Shown: positions 47,501 to 55,330 of the stretch, in pieces
Layout: each line of letters begins with the position of its first letter
How positions within the stretch are numbered: the first letter of the stretch is position 1
Source: Steromphala cineraria
Taxonomy: Eukaryota > Mollusca > Gastropoda > Trochida > Trochidae
Direction of reading: 5' to 3'
NCBI GenBank assembly: GCA_916613615.1
Contig: OU744726.1
Span: 56,064,987 to 56,128,986 of the forward strand
Length of the DNA: 64,000 bases
Program-made: the position numbers and the translations under genes
The notes under the pieces: generated by a model
What the model was told of the DNA's origin: nothing
The model's database searches: none
The model's input: only the letters and a program-made list of their open reading frames with translations

Positions 47501-48102
47501 AAAAACTGTTAAATGTTGATTTACATAACTTGGTACGTAGTAGGATCTAGAAGAAGAGTGGTGTCTTTTGCTCCTTCAGTTATTCTGAATTTTAGTACAT
47601 ACTTAGTATATATGGGGGTTAGGGTCATTTTCTGATTAAAAGCTTGTACGGGGGACATCACAGTGTATCACATGCGAATATTTCTAGTTTGTAACTTTGA
47701 TGACCCTGTTGTCCATAATAAAAGCCACTGGGCCACGCCTTTAAACCTATTCTCGTCTTCCTCTCCAGAAGCAAAAGGCCCAGGAAGCAGAAACCTTGTA
47801 TAGATACTCCTTAACTAACAAGAATCGTAATTTTGTATGAAGCTTTGAGAGCTACAAAGCTCTACGGGCTCCATGTTTCACTGTATTTATAAAGAGGACA
47901 AACACATGGAGAATTGTATGGTTGGATGTTTGATGTTGCAGCCTATGGTGATGCATCTAGCATGTGTTCAGCTTGGAATGTCCATGACGGAAGCTCTGTG
48001 TGCCAGCACCATCAACGCGGCGGCCGCTCTCGGGAAGTCCTCCACTCACGGGTCTTTGGAAGTGGGCAAGGTGGCCAATCTCCTTATCCTCAACTCACAC
48101 AG
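29438..48102 (+). CDS. AMDHD1: Imidazolonepropionase, exons 1-7 of probably 8
   Basis: Metal-dependent amidohydrolase that opens 4-imidazolone-5-propionate to N-formimino-L-glutamate, the third step of histidine degradation. Seven exons (29438-29580, 36184-36290, 37037-37101, 37387-37664, 38237-38462, 46146-46364, 47942-48102) join in phase to 1,199 nt, 399 codons. Visible motifs: metal ligands in DAHTHPVWAG (H89, H91), FHGEE (H262), ISHLE (H285) and ALGTDFNPNAY (D336), plus CKSGYGLD and CGAHAVP. Human AMDHD1 has 426 residues. The missing part is only the last ~28, expected in one more exon after a phase-2 donor; I did not find it before 64 kb. No damaging change is seen in any exon. Confidence 0.95.
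31565..31812 (-). repeat. Interspersed repeat, inverted copy
   Basis: Read on the minus strand it has GTTACCAACATCC, GTTACCAGCATCCC, GTGCATCAAATCTATTTACA and GACTAAAAACACT in the same order as the plus-strand copy at 34.85-35.12 kb. The two copies lie 3 kb apart in opposite orientation. Confidence 0.75.
31868..32312. repeat. GC-rich degenerate GCGACC/GGTCGC foldback patch
   Basis: Left half rich in GGGTCGCA, right half rich in TTGCGACC and GCGTCC, with the symmetry centre near 32045. The two halves pair imperfectly over about 200 bp each. It stands out from AT-rich surroundings. Open frames across it are by-products of the composition. Ends at a GT run (32312-32338). Confidence 0.55.
32312..32339. 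repeat. (GT)n microsatellite
   Basis: About 13 GT units adjoining the GCGACC-rich patch. Confidence 0.9.
32380..32590 (+). repeat. Copy of the 143-bp dispersed family
   Basis: Opens with GTCCGTCCGTCCATCCGTCC, continues with TTTTGTGACCCTGTGGCCCC and ends GATGAGCTACAGAGCCAATG plus GCTCTATTTTT, the same terminal phrase as at 14.8 and 49.0 kb. Confidence 0.75.
34846..35116 (+). mobile_element. Interspersed repeat with GTTACCAACATC ends
   Basis: GTTACCAACATC near 34863 and GATGTTGGTAAC near 35090 form terminal inverted repeats around about 240 bp. The right end runs into a perfect 26-bp palindrome at 35091-35116 (half-site ATGTTGGTAACGA). Homologous to 31565-31812. An MITE-like family, class unknown. 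Confidence 0.65.
36184..36290 (+). CDS. AMDHD1: AMDHD1 exon 2
   Basis: 107 nt, phase 2 in and phase 1 out. Acceptor ATATTTAAG|, donor ATGCCAG|GTAGAC. It reads DGRIADIGEDDVIQARYK then FNKVIEASGKCVMPG, the family's DG.I..IG … I...GK...PG block. An alternative acceptor 2 bp downstream would not keep the frame with exon 1. Confidence 0.92.
36291..37036. other. AMDHD1 intron 2
   Basis: 746 bp, AT-rich. No repeat or RNA gene recognised. Confidence 0.7.
37037..37101 (+). CDS. AMDHD1: AMDHD1 exon 3 (HxH metal site)
   Basis: 65 nt, phase 1 in and phase 0 out. Reads LVDAHTHPVWAGDRVEEFAL then K. Contains the HTH metal-binding pair. Acceptor TGATAG|, donor CTCAAG|GTAGAA. Confidence 0.96.
37102..37386 (+). 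other. AMDHD1 intron 3: 285 bp, stop-free in the coding frame
   Basis: The intron is a multiple of three, sits at phase 0 and has no stop in the reading frame, so exon 3, intron 3 and exon 4 form one open frame from 36958 to 37764. Homologous proteins join FALK directly to LAGASYM, so it is an intron. If retained it would add 95 residues with a strongly hydrophobic stretch (TSIIGTLALFNLLLCLYNLI). Confidence 0.85.
37387..37664 (+). CDS. AMDHD1: AMDHD1 exon 4
   Basis: 278 nt, phase 0 in and phase 2 out. Reads LAGASYMDVHKAGGGIHYTV, later TTLVECKSGYGLDMDTEIKM and ending FCGAHAVP. Acceptor CATGTTGCAG|, donor CCAAA|GTATAA. The frame is also open through the 285-bp intron before it. Confidence 0.96.
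37702..37911. mobile_element. 210-bp MITE with 48-bp terminal inverted repeats
   Basis: In AMDHD1 intron 4. The left arm at 37702-37750 and right arm at 37864-37911 are complementary over 48 bp, with the inner 18 bp (CCGTTTCACTCCGATATT) perfect. No ORF, target duplication unclear. Confidence 0.75.
38237..38462 (+). CDS. AMDHD1: AMDHD1 exon 5
   Basis: 226 nt, phase 2 in and phase 0 out. Acceptor ACTCCCCAG|, donor GCCGAG|GTACGC. Reads GWQAGVYVDEVVRTQLPAVE, then HVDNIDVFCETGVF and LQANFHGEEL, with metal ligand H262. The family insertion DDIINNHLP found in vertebrates is here VDEVVRTQLP. Confidence 0.95.
38505..38860. repeat. GATCG/CGACC-rich degenerate repeat, copy 1
   Basis: Contains ATATGCGACAGTCAACGATC, later CAGCGACAATTTCTAGGATC and many short CGATC, GTCG and CGAC motifs. 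Parts align with 42.80-42.94 kb (ATATGCGACATTGGTG, CAGCGACAGTTTCTTGAATC). It lies right after AMDHD1 exon 5 and makes the exon's reading frame run on into the intron. Confidence 0.55.
39273..41095 (-). mobile_element. 5'-truncated CR1/Rex-like LINE
   Basis: From the minus-strand 3' tail of TATCT repeats (39273-39297) and a short 3'UTR ending in CAATAAAGACATTATC, through an intact RT ORF, to a 5' break near 41.09 kb. The endonuclease domain is absent, as is usual for target-primed insertions. The open frame implies a fairly recent copy compared with the relic at 12.87-13.86 kb. Confidence 0.85.
39474..41117 (-). CDS. Non-LTR retrotransposon reverse transcriptase (truncated)
   Basis: 547-residue frame without stops. 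The first ~15 residues probably come from flanking DNA, and the LINE part starts near FSVNNLRNAWSGIETIIG, the linker after the missing endonuclease. RT motifs: HKSCGPDN (about 102-109), FRPVALTS, motif A FVDFSSAFNT with D233, motif B TGAPQGCVISPILFILYTND, motif C IKFADDAALVG with D322/D323, then YKYLGTVLDSKL and a C-terminal LPSGRRLRMP. The arrangement fits the CR1/L2/Rex group. It would make cDNA from its own RNA at a nicked target; without the endonuclease this copy cannot move by itself. Confidence 0.9.
   Translation of the reverse strand: MWQYVTFTTIVTFKIERQFSVNNLRNAWSGIETIIGSHSRPQQLQSMDDLSFANELNSFYSRFDTGNFSDERESVMESLPLGEMVTITTEDVVSSFAQINPHKSCGPDNLFGIVLKECRMQLAVIFQKLFQISINSHEVPTLWKTSKIIPVPKKKNPTVNNDFRPVALTSVAMKCLERIMKNLLLCEVSHIIDPLQFANRARRGVEDATITLLHNIYQHLESYGTYVRIMFVDFSSAFNTIQPHLLTDKLCKMNVNSNIIRWINSFLVNRQQFVRVNQVQSSTVSTSTGAPQGCVISPILFILYTNDCVSNAKTCMTIKFADDAALVGLIRESELCYRTEISKFVDWCKSNLLFLNVQKTKEMVIDFRKKKSTLNAVTIDDGEIERVTEYKYLGTVLDSKLSWNENTDKIYKKGQQRLHFLWRLRHFKIDQTILRLFYRTFIQSILTFNFLSWYGNLSVQNKNKLSKIVKTASKIIGLPIESIGDIYEQQISKKTNKILSDQSHILFSEYSWLPSGRRLRMPTGRTNRFRYSFIPNSVRSYNEQFID
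42590..42955. repeat. GATCG/CGACC-rich degenerate repeat, copy 2
   Basis: Centre near 42781 at GGTATAAATTATACC. Right half homologous to 38.53-38.74 kb. The left half contains GTCGCGGTGCGCTCGCAG and similar motifs that pair loosely with the right half. Degenerate foldback of unknown class. Confidence 0.5.
43404..43690. repeat. Palindromic array element, CCTAATTAGG core
   Basis: About a dozen full or half copies of the 10-bp palindrome CCTAATTAGG, spaced 20-30 bp apart by ACTATC/ACTTAG-type linkers. The left flank AGCATCCTAGTGCCACAGT resembles the terminal repeat of the element at 49.46 kb (AGCGTATTAGTGTCACGCT). The right flank TGACACATCAAAACCGTT is a diverged or damaged match and abuts the Tc1 relic. 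Confidence 0.75.
43701..43721. repeat. C21 homopolymer
   Basis: 21 consecutive C within the left terminal repeat of the Tc1 relic. Length is likely to be polymorphic or uncertain in the assembly. Confidence 0.9.
43996..44983 (+). pseudogene. Tc1-family transposase, broken by 1 stop and 2 frameshifts
   Basis: Helix-turn-helix DNA-binding region first (SHKEIARRTHFHYTVISRL, GRPR-like SGKPKATTPQED), then the catalytic core. The first catalytic Asp follows a stop at 44413-44415 in VH*TDESRF. A frameshift near 44505 comes before VMLWGGFS. FMDDNARPH and SPDLNPIEHVWD hold the second Asp and the Glu, with 34 residues between them (DD34E). A second frameshift near 44808 is followed by the normal end RDPPVKNLRELEAALYDEW. 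About 330 residues in all, the usual Tc1 length. Not functional. Confidence 0.92.
46146..46364 (+). CDS. AMDHD1: AMDHD1 exon 6
   Basis: 219 nt, phase 0 on both sides. Acceptor GTTTTTCAG|, donor TCAATG|GTAGGC. Reads MGAEIGALAISHLEKVSESG, later LPTTAYILRL and ending ALGTDFNPNAYCMSM. Contains metal ligands H285 and D336. Confidence 0.96.
46365..47941. other. AMDHD1 intron 6
   Basis: 1.58 kb. Contains a (CCCCAA)n run at about 46893-46922 and part of a copy of the 143-bp family (47.69-47.88 kb, ending GCTACAAAGCTCTACGGGCT). Otherwise nothing recognised. Confidence 0.65.
46886..46925. repeat. (CCCCAA)n microsatellite
   Basis: About five units of CCCCAA in AMDHD1 intron 6. It is not the metazoan telomere unit (CCCTAA), so it is treated as a plain microsatellite. 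Confidence 0.85.
47942..48102 (+). CDS. AMDHD1: AMDHD1 exon 7
   Basis: 161 nt, phase 0 in and phase 2 out. Acceptor TTGATGTTGCAG|, donor CACACAG|GTACTA. Reads PMVMHLACVQLGMSMTEALC, then INAAAALGKSSTHGSLEVGK and NLLILNSH. The last codon is split, so one more exon is required. Confidence 0.95.
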
Positions 48103-48599
48103 GTACTACTTCTTTAATAGACGGCATACAGATTCTCGTCGCATTTATTTCACTTGCATCAAGTTCAATTCTAAATCATGGTGTGGTGGTTTGGATGTTT
48201 TGACCTGTGAGGTATGCCAGTCGAAGCTTACGTGCCCTGGGTATGGGCATCAAGGCTGGCCGGTTCCATACCTATATATCGACTCACACAAAAAAAACTG
48301 TAAGCAAGGTCGCTTACATCTCCATGCATCAGTGACTAGATACATTTTGATTCAGTTACAATCGCTGAGTTGTACTTACATCAGAAATGATTAGAGGACG
48401 AATGACAAAACGAAACTCAAGACTCAATTTATTCAGTTATACAGTCAGAGACTGAATAATGTACAGTACATGAGATATACTCGCCCGAACTCTTCACTGA
48501 TGACTCAGCCATGCACAAAATATAAAGCACGTGCGTCACATACCGTCACGTTTCAGGTATCACAGCCATTCATTTTGTGCCACAAACTTAATTCCCAAA

Positions 48600-49035
48600 T
48601 ACCAAAGAACCATTAGGCCTAGGAAGCTGAAACTTTGTATACAGACTCCTCGGCTAGTTAGGATTATAAATAAGGGCTACAGAGGCGACACCCTTAAGAC
48701 TTATTTTCATCTTCTTCTCCAGAAGCAAAAGGCATAGAAAGCTGAAATCCTGTGTATAGACTCCTGCTATTGATGATTATAATCTACAGTTTTGGTGACC
48801 CTATGGCCCCTAAAATTGACTTGGTGAACCTTTGGATCCTATACCATAAATTGTCGATTGGATAGTTGAGCTATTTCCATTTCTGTATACATTACAGGTA
48901 TCTGAAATAACATCGGATGATATATACTTTATTTTAGGATTTGTGACCCTGGGGAACCACATTGGCCGAACCCGACAGCAAAATGTATTATAAAGCCTGA
49001 TGAGTTACAGAGCCAATGGCTATATTATTCTATTT
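48600..49035 (+). repeat. Copy of the 143-bp dispersed family
   Basis: Two diverged tandem units with GAAGCTGAAACTTTGTATAC, CAGACTCCT, TTCATCTTCTTCTCCAGAAG and GGTGACCCTATGGCCCC, ending GATGAGTTACAGAGCCAATG. Lies just 3' of AMDHD1 exon 7. Confidence 0.75.
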
Positions 49036-49454
49036 TGTTTACAGTTTAGAACTTCAATTAACTGCTTTCATGGCCTGTTCTAAATTGTATGTCCCTACTA
49101 TTTCGAAATAACTAAGGCATGGATCAAAGGTCGGCGACATCACCAAGAGGTGGAAGCAGACTTTAAACTGGAACGCAACAACAACTGTCACGTAACGGTT
49201 CTCATTTGCAATTTGTCTGGTAAGGCGTTTTGCTTCGGGTTCGTACAAGTTTGAAACAGTCCTAACTTTAATTTAACCGAAACGATGAATCAGCCTCGTT
49301 GTAGGCGTGGAAGAATTGTTGCAATGTTGCGATAAGGAATCGTTTCCAAACTGACTTACTGCTACTAGGCTACACGACATGCTAAGCCAGGAGGTCGTGA
49401 AAAATTATCAATGACACTTAAGAATAATAATGTGCATACATATATGACGCCCTT

Positions 49455-49859
49455 TCCAGCGTATTAGTGTCACGCTGAAAAAAACCTCTGTAGGACTATC
49501 TCCTACGTAGGACATATTATCTCCTACGTAGGACTTAGTATCTTCTACGTATGAGATACTATCTTCACGTAGGACATAGTATCTCCTACGTAGGACTTAG
49601 TATATCCTACGTAGGACATTCTCCTACGTAGGACTTAGTATCTCCTACGTACTAAGTCCTACAAAGGGGTACTATCTCCTACGTAGGAGATACTAAGTCC
49701 TACGTAGGAGATAATATGTCCTACGTAGGAGAAACTATTTCCTACGTAGGAGATACTAAGTCCTACGTAGGAGAAACTATGTCCTACGTAGGAGATACTA
49801 AGTCCTACGTAGGAGATAGTTCTCAAAAAAAAATTCCACCTTGACACTAATACGCTTCC
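49455..49859. mobile_element. Palindromic array element, CCTACGTAGG core, with TIRs
   Basis: Perfect 15-bp terminal inverted repeats AGCGTATTAGTGTCA (49458-49472) and complement (49842-49856), flanked by TCC on both sides (3-bp duplication). Between them are about 15 copies of the palindrome TCCTACGTAGGA at 20-24 bp spacing. Linkers read ACTTAGTAT in the left half and ATACTAAGT in the right half, so the two halves are inverted about a centre near 49655. The whole 400 bp is one large foldback made of small ones. No coding capacity. Confidence 0.85.
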
Positions 49860-52389
49860 GTAGAAAAGACATTTGAATATAAATTGTATGCCCAATTTCT
49901 TTATTTGAATAAAATTACCCACCTCTGCCTTAATTTCGAATTCAACCCCTGATAATATATCATAATTTAATGACAAATTAATATGTTAACTCAATCTTAA
50001 TTTATAAAACTTTATAAAAAAATTATTATCATAATTATTGTGTTGATTATGATATAATTGTTTTATGTAGCTATGTATTTATAGTGCTTTTTTCAAACCT
50101 GAATGTTGCATTTTACCTTTACTTATAGGCCTATGTATACTTAATTTCCATTTTTATAAATATAAATCATATATTATTTGCAAATATTTATTTCATTCGG
50201 TTTATTTAATCTTTCTGTGGTTAACGTACCATGAAACGAAATTCGTCAACATTTTTACATGTACTGAAAAAAAATGTCTTTAAAGAAAATCAGACTAACA
50301 GCTGTAGGCCTACTGCAGTACATGTTTTCCCTTGTAAACAGATCGAGAATCATGCCCTCGCCTCACGAAAATTTGTGTGTAGGCCCTACATCTCTGCAAT
50401 TAATCAGATATGCCGTTGTTAGCGTAGATTGACGAAAAAGTAGGACCCGTTGTTGAAGTTCGTTAAATTGTCATGAATATATTACAGGACTCGTTACGTT
50501 CGAAAATTGCGTCGGCGACATTCCTTCCTTAAAGCAGACAGCCCGCTATTTTGATTGTCTATGTCCGAGGAAGCGATCGCGGGGCAGTTCAGAAATACGG
50601 CGCGTCGATTGGTCGAAAGCTTGAAGGGGCGGCCTAATGGATCAGTTTATTGAGCGGATGGAGTGGCCTGAAAAGTGTCCCAGTTTGCCTCGAATCGGAC
50701 AGACAAGTCTGCTCTTCTCTTCCATAGGGGAAGCTACGTCTGCTCTTTCTACCCGTCATCTCGATTGGTTTTGCATACAAAGTCTGGTGCAAGACCCAGT
50801 CATCCCCAACACGAGCAAGTCTTCCTGTTGGCATGTAGCTCGCATATTCAGGCGTCAGACAACATAGCAAAAAGAAATGTGTTTGTGTCAGACAAAAAGA
50901 GATTACATAACGAGTGAAAGTTGAATATCGAACATATTTCAAAAAGATAGTTCAATGTTTTGATAAATTAACGACTTTAGGCGAGTGAAATCAAAACTTT
51001 GAAAATATTGAGTTGAGATACGTCGATATTCAACACTCTAGAGTTTTATGAACTATTTATTACATAAAAAAGTGAAAACTACGATCAATTCATGCGTAAT
51101 GCTACGTTTACACTAGACCACGATTGCGTTACGATTATGCCGATCACGAAGCGAATATCGCAGTGGATCTTTGTGAATGTGTCACAATTTATTAAATGTC
51201 TTCCGTTTTGACCGTTCTGTTACGTTTCCATACGCTCTGATGAAGTATCATTCACTGTTATGATTTGATGTCCGATCATTTACGAATGTTTTCGCGACCT
51301 CTAGCGATCGTTTACGACCCTTTCGATTTCAGTTTACGAACTATAGCGATTTCTCGCGCTTACAGACGTTCATAAATAATCTGTAACGTCTTGTTACCTT
51401 GTGATTGACAATGAAGAGCACGAATGACACGAATGCTACAATCGGGGATGGTGGTAACTTAGATATAGATTGTATTCTCTTTTCTTCCAGGAGGTCAAAA
51501 AGGGATTATCGACACTTGTAATTTACAGTGTGTACCACAAGTTTACATATTTGACATTGTTTCATAGACTTACTTGTTTTGTTTTATTGCACAGATAATG
51601 TTCATGTATTTGACGTGGGTAACTTTTATTTTAATTGAAAGTACGCTAGTTTAAAATGCTCCAATTCATGAACTGGTGATATCAGGGTTTATGTGACAAT
51701 GTAGGTTTGTAACAGATGTCTACCGTGAACTGACGTGCTGATTAGTTCTTATACATTCGTTGATTAAATTTTTATTCCTTTAATAACTTGGCAGACGATG
51801 TCAATTTAACAAAACTACTGTAGGATTCCTGACAAATGTTTGACAAATTTTCAATTAGAATTCATCTCACAAAACCTAACATCAACATTAAATAGCATGC
51901 TTTTCTATGGAAATTACGTAAATATATCATAATTATGTCATAACAGTAGATAAGAATCTATATTTTTGTCTATGTGTTGTTAACTTGATGACTTAAGAGA
52001 AGATAGTGTTACACTGCGGACAGTTTGATCACAATGAATATTTTCTGGCAGCGTGATGCAATTCTAGGAACAGGACCAAACGCAGCGGAAGGTGGTGAAC
52101 ATTTTAGAACATAAAACACACATCGTTGTAGAACAAGGCAGAGCTTGAAAGTAATTCGCAGTACAACTTGTTAAAGCGTCGTCGACTCCAATAGAATACG
52201 GTGAATGTTCGCAACAGAATGTCTACAACTTGACGCAACGCAGGAGGTCGGAAAATACGTGTATTATATGTCATTTATTTTATTTTTGTATTTTTACTCG
52301 TTTATAGTCTCTCATAAAGATTGGCTCAACATACTTTATATTTATAAGTGTATATATATTTATTTATTTATTTACACCGTGCTTGTACT

Positions 52390-52440
52390 AATGATGCAGA
52401 GGTGAGACTAAAATAAATTATCTGTCTGTCTGTCTGTGTG
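52390..52440 (+). repeat. Possible LINE 3' end with (TCTG)n tail
   Basis: GATGCAGAGGTGAGACTAAA followed by ATAAATTA and CTGTCTGTCTG. Typical of a polyadenylation-like LINE terminus with short tandem tail, but the sequence upstream gives no recognisable RT. Confidence 0.35.
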
Positions 52441-52530
52441 TGTTACGACTATCTCGATACGCTCCATCGCGCTTTTGTACGCCCTAGTACGCTCCAATAC
52501 GCTCTTTTCCGATGGTCACACTCTACTACG

Positions 52531-52653
52531 CAGCGCCATTATATCATATTTCGTTTCGTTTCTTCCCACCTTCCCACTTCCGTTTCCGCTTTATAAAAAA
52601 GTTTCACTGCTTAAAACTTGTGAATTGAGACTTTGAGTTTGTCTTCATTGGCG
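52531..52653 (+). repeat. 5' LTR
   Basis: Left copy of the terminal repeat, lacking a ~24-bp segment (TTTTAATTTGTGTTTTTTG…) that the right copy has. The 5' limit is set by where similarity to the right copy begins and is uncertain by a few bases. Confidence 0.8.
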
Positions 52654-52817
52654 TGGTGGCAGCGGTTTCAATCCACGCTAATACGGATTCCAACGACAGG
52701 AATCATCATACAAACACATTTACCCTCGGTAATATAACACAAGTGAGTAAATTTGTGAAGTGAAACGTGGTCACCCGCGTTGTGAACTGACTTTCTATAA
52801 AGAAGCGTACATAAAAT

Positions 52818-53688
52818 ATGGCAGCTGTGCGCGCTTCGAAGCAGTGGCAGCTTACAAAAAACGAAACTATCACTTCTTTCGAAAATTGGAGACAGAATTT
52901 GGTCTACATCCTATCTCTAGATGCAAATTTTGCAACTTTCTTGCCTGATGGGAATACATGGCTGAAGAAAACGGCAGGTAACCCCCTAAGAGCACTAGAA
53001 AATGATGATGAAAACGCGGCTGAAAATAGATGTCGGACTGCAGAACAAAAGAATGTCCACCTTCATCTCATGCTTGGTCAAATCGCAATTTACTGTACTG
53101 TCATAAGTAGGAACTCAATCATTAAGAATTCTACCTCTCTGCAAGACATTTGGCAGAAGATACGGCTCCACTACGGCTTTCAGTCAACTAGTGCTAATTT
53201 CCTCAACTTTGTTGACATCAAAATGCAACCTGACGAGCGATATGAAGACCTTTTACCAACGCTTGATGCCCTTAATTGAGGATAATTTGTTGACTGCACG
53301 GTCTGGTATTACACATCATGGTGTAGAAATCGATGTAGATGAAGACCTTACTCCTACACTTGAGAATATTGTCGTTGTATCCTGGCTTCGACTTATCCAC
53401 CCTCAACTCCCACAAATAGTCAAGCAGAAATATGGGGCTGAGTTGAGAAACAAGACACTCTCAAGACGACAGATGTATGGTCGTTCCCGTCTCGTAGGTG
53501 CAGCTGATGAAGCTACTGAGGAGGATAATCATTGTGATGAGATCGCTTATGGTGAGGAGCCCAATCCTCTTATTGACAAACCAGTAATTGGGCGTGTTGA
53601 CGTCATCCAATCACCATTCCTCAACACTTTCTACAACGAACACCCTGTTACATTGACTCTTGATACTGGTGCCACGACAAGATGGTAA
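52818..53688 (+). pseudogene. LTR element gag and start of protease
   Basis: Starts [20 protein letters not shown] and continues with [18 protein letters not shown] and [20 protein letters not shown], a gag of metazoan Gypsy-like elements. A frameshift near 53270 moves the reading to the frame with TPTLENIVVVSWLRLIHPQL. It ends at a protease active-site motif LTLDTGATT, after which a stop interrupts the frame. Confidence 0.8.
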
Positions 53689-53754
53689 GATCATCCTTTG
53701 CCCAGGCAATAAAGTTACCTATAACCCCTACATCACAGATGGCTCGTCAAGCCG

Positions 53755-54701
53755 ATGGATGGAGTGACACCATTAGACGTCATAGGAGAGGTGCATTGTC
53801 ATGTTACCAGGAATGAGCAGTCATTCCAACCAGATGCCCTAGTCGTAAAGCAACTTGATGTTGACGTTTTGGCAGGGAATCCCTTCCATGTGAAGAATGA
53901 TATTACAACACGTCCAGCCAAGAAACAGATCGTTATACATGGCAAGAGCGTCATCTACTACGGCCATGCAATGATGCTACTGTAAGATGTGCACAGGCAT
54001 TTGTTCTACGAAGTCCGGCAAAACAAACCACAGTGTTGCCAGGGGAATATGTGAAGCTTGTCATCCCCGATTCATTGGCGACTGATACATCATGGGCACT
54101 GAAACCACGCTATGACTCGCCATGCAACACGAGAGCTAAACCTGAGACGGCTTGGCCAAGCGTACGGGAAATATCATCTGTGGGTAATGTTATCAGAGTT
54201 GCTAATACCACAAATGAACCGATCCTTTTGAAGCGAAATGAGCACATCTGCCAAATACGAATTATTGCACCTGTTCAACCCATGACACCACCTGAGATTC
54301 CAAGTGTTGTAAAAGTATGCACAGCAAACACGGGGTCATTTGGCTCTCAACACTCGTCAGCTGTATCTGTTGATCCTGACAACATCCTGCCTGAAGGTTT
54401 CCGTGCAAGATTCAGGGAACTAAATGATGAGTATGACAAAGTTTTCAACTCGTGTGTATCCAAATACAATGGCTTCAGTGGTCCTCTACAGGCTGTGGTC
54501 AACATGGGGCCTACTCTGCCCCCTCAAAGGAGAGGAAGACTACCCCATTACAACAAGGAAATGCTTTTGGAACTCCAAACCAAATTTGATGAACTTGTGA
54601 AGATGGGCGTGTGCGCTACCCCAGAACAACCGTCTAGTTACTTCCTTTGGAGAAGTAGCCCAATACAGCAAGCCACAACCTTCATTAATGCCCAATGTTG
54701 A
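53755..54701 (+). pseudogene. LTR element protease remainder and RT N-terminal region
   Basis: Two frames (53755-53985 with VDVLAGNPFHVKNDI, 54033-54701 with LPPQRRGRLPHYNKEMLLEL and LVKMGVCATPE). These cover the end of the protease and the run-in to the reverse transcriptase. Separated by stops. Confidence 0.75.
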
Positions 54702-55330
54702 TAATGTTCTCAGAGACATAGGTAAATGGAAGTACATCATAAAAACTGATCTCCTGAAGTCTTTCTATCAGATTCCCTTATCCAGAGAGTCGATGAGGTA
54801 TTGTGGAGTGGCGGGCAGACAATCAAAAGAAAAGATGACCTGGACTGAGGATCTAGTGTGTGCCTTCAACAAGGCAAAAGCCTCCTTGTCAAACAACAAA
54901 ACCATTACCATACCTCAACCAACCGACCACCTATGCATCGTTACCGACGCATCTTCAAAACATCATGGCCTCGCAGGTACCCTGTATTCCTGTCGTGACG
55001 GACATGCCTTGCTGTCTGGTTTCTACAATGCCAAACTAAAGACACATCAGGTATCCTGGCTCCGATGTGAGTTAGAAGCTCTGGCAATTGGATCTGCTGT
55101 GAAACACTTCGCTCCTTACATTACAGCATCAGCGAAGGCTACCCAAGTACTGACGGACAGTCGACCTTGCATTGTGTATAGGCATACAACAAGCTGAACA
55201 GAGGGGAGTTTTCTGCAAGTTCACGGGTCACAACCTTTTTATCTACCGTGAGCCGTTACAACGTCACAGTCAACCACATCTCTGGTGTGAAAAACATCCC
55301 AACGGACTACTGCAGTAGACACCCGAGCTC
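54688..55330 (+). pseudogene. LTR element RT/RNase H with RT core deleted
   Basis: Reads IIKTDLLKSFYQIPLS, containing the first RT aspartate, then jumps within 15 residues to KMTWTEDLVCAFNKAKASLS, which belongs after the palm and thumb. The YxDD box and about 150 residues are missing. RNase H follows with acidic residues in CIVTDASS, LRCELEALAIG and LTDSRP, then a frameshift and VNHISGVKNIPTDYCSRHP. Confidence 0.85.

Noticed and set aside
49659..49976. ORF with SYVGLSISYVG repeats
   Set aside because: Translation of the palindromic array.
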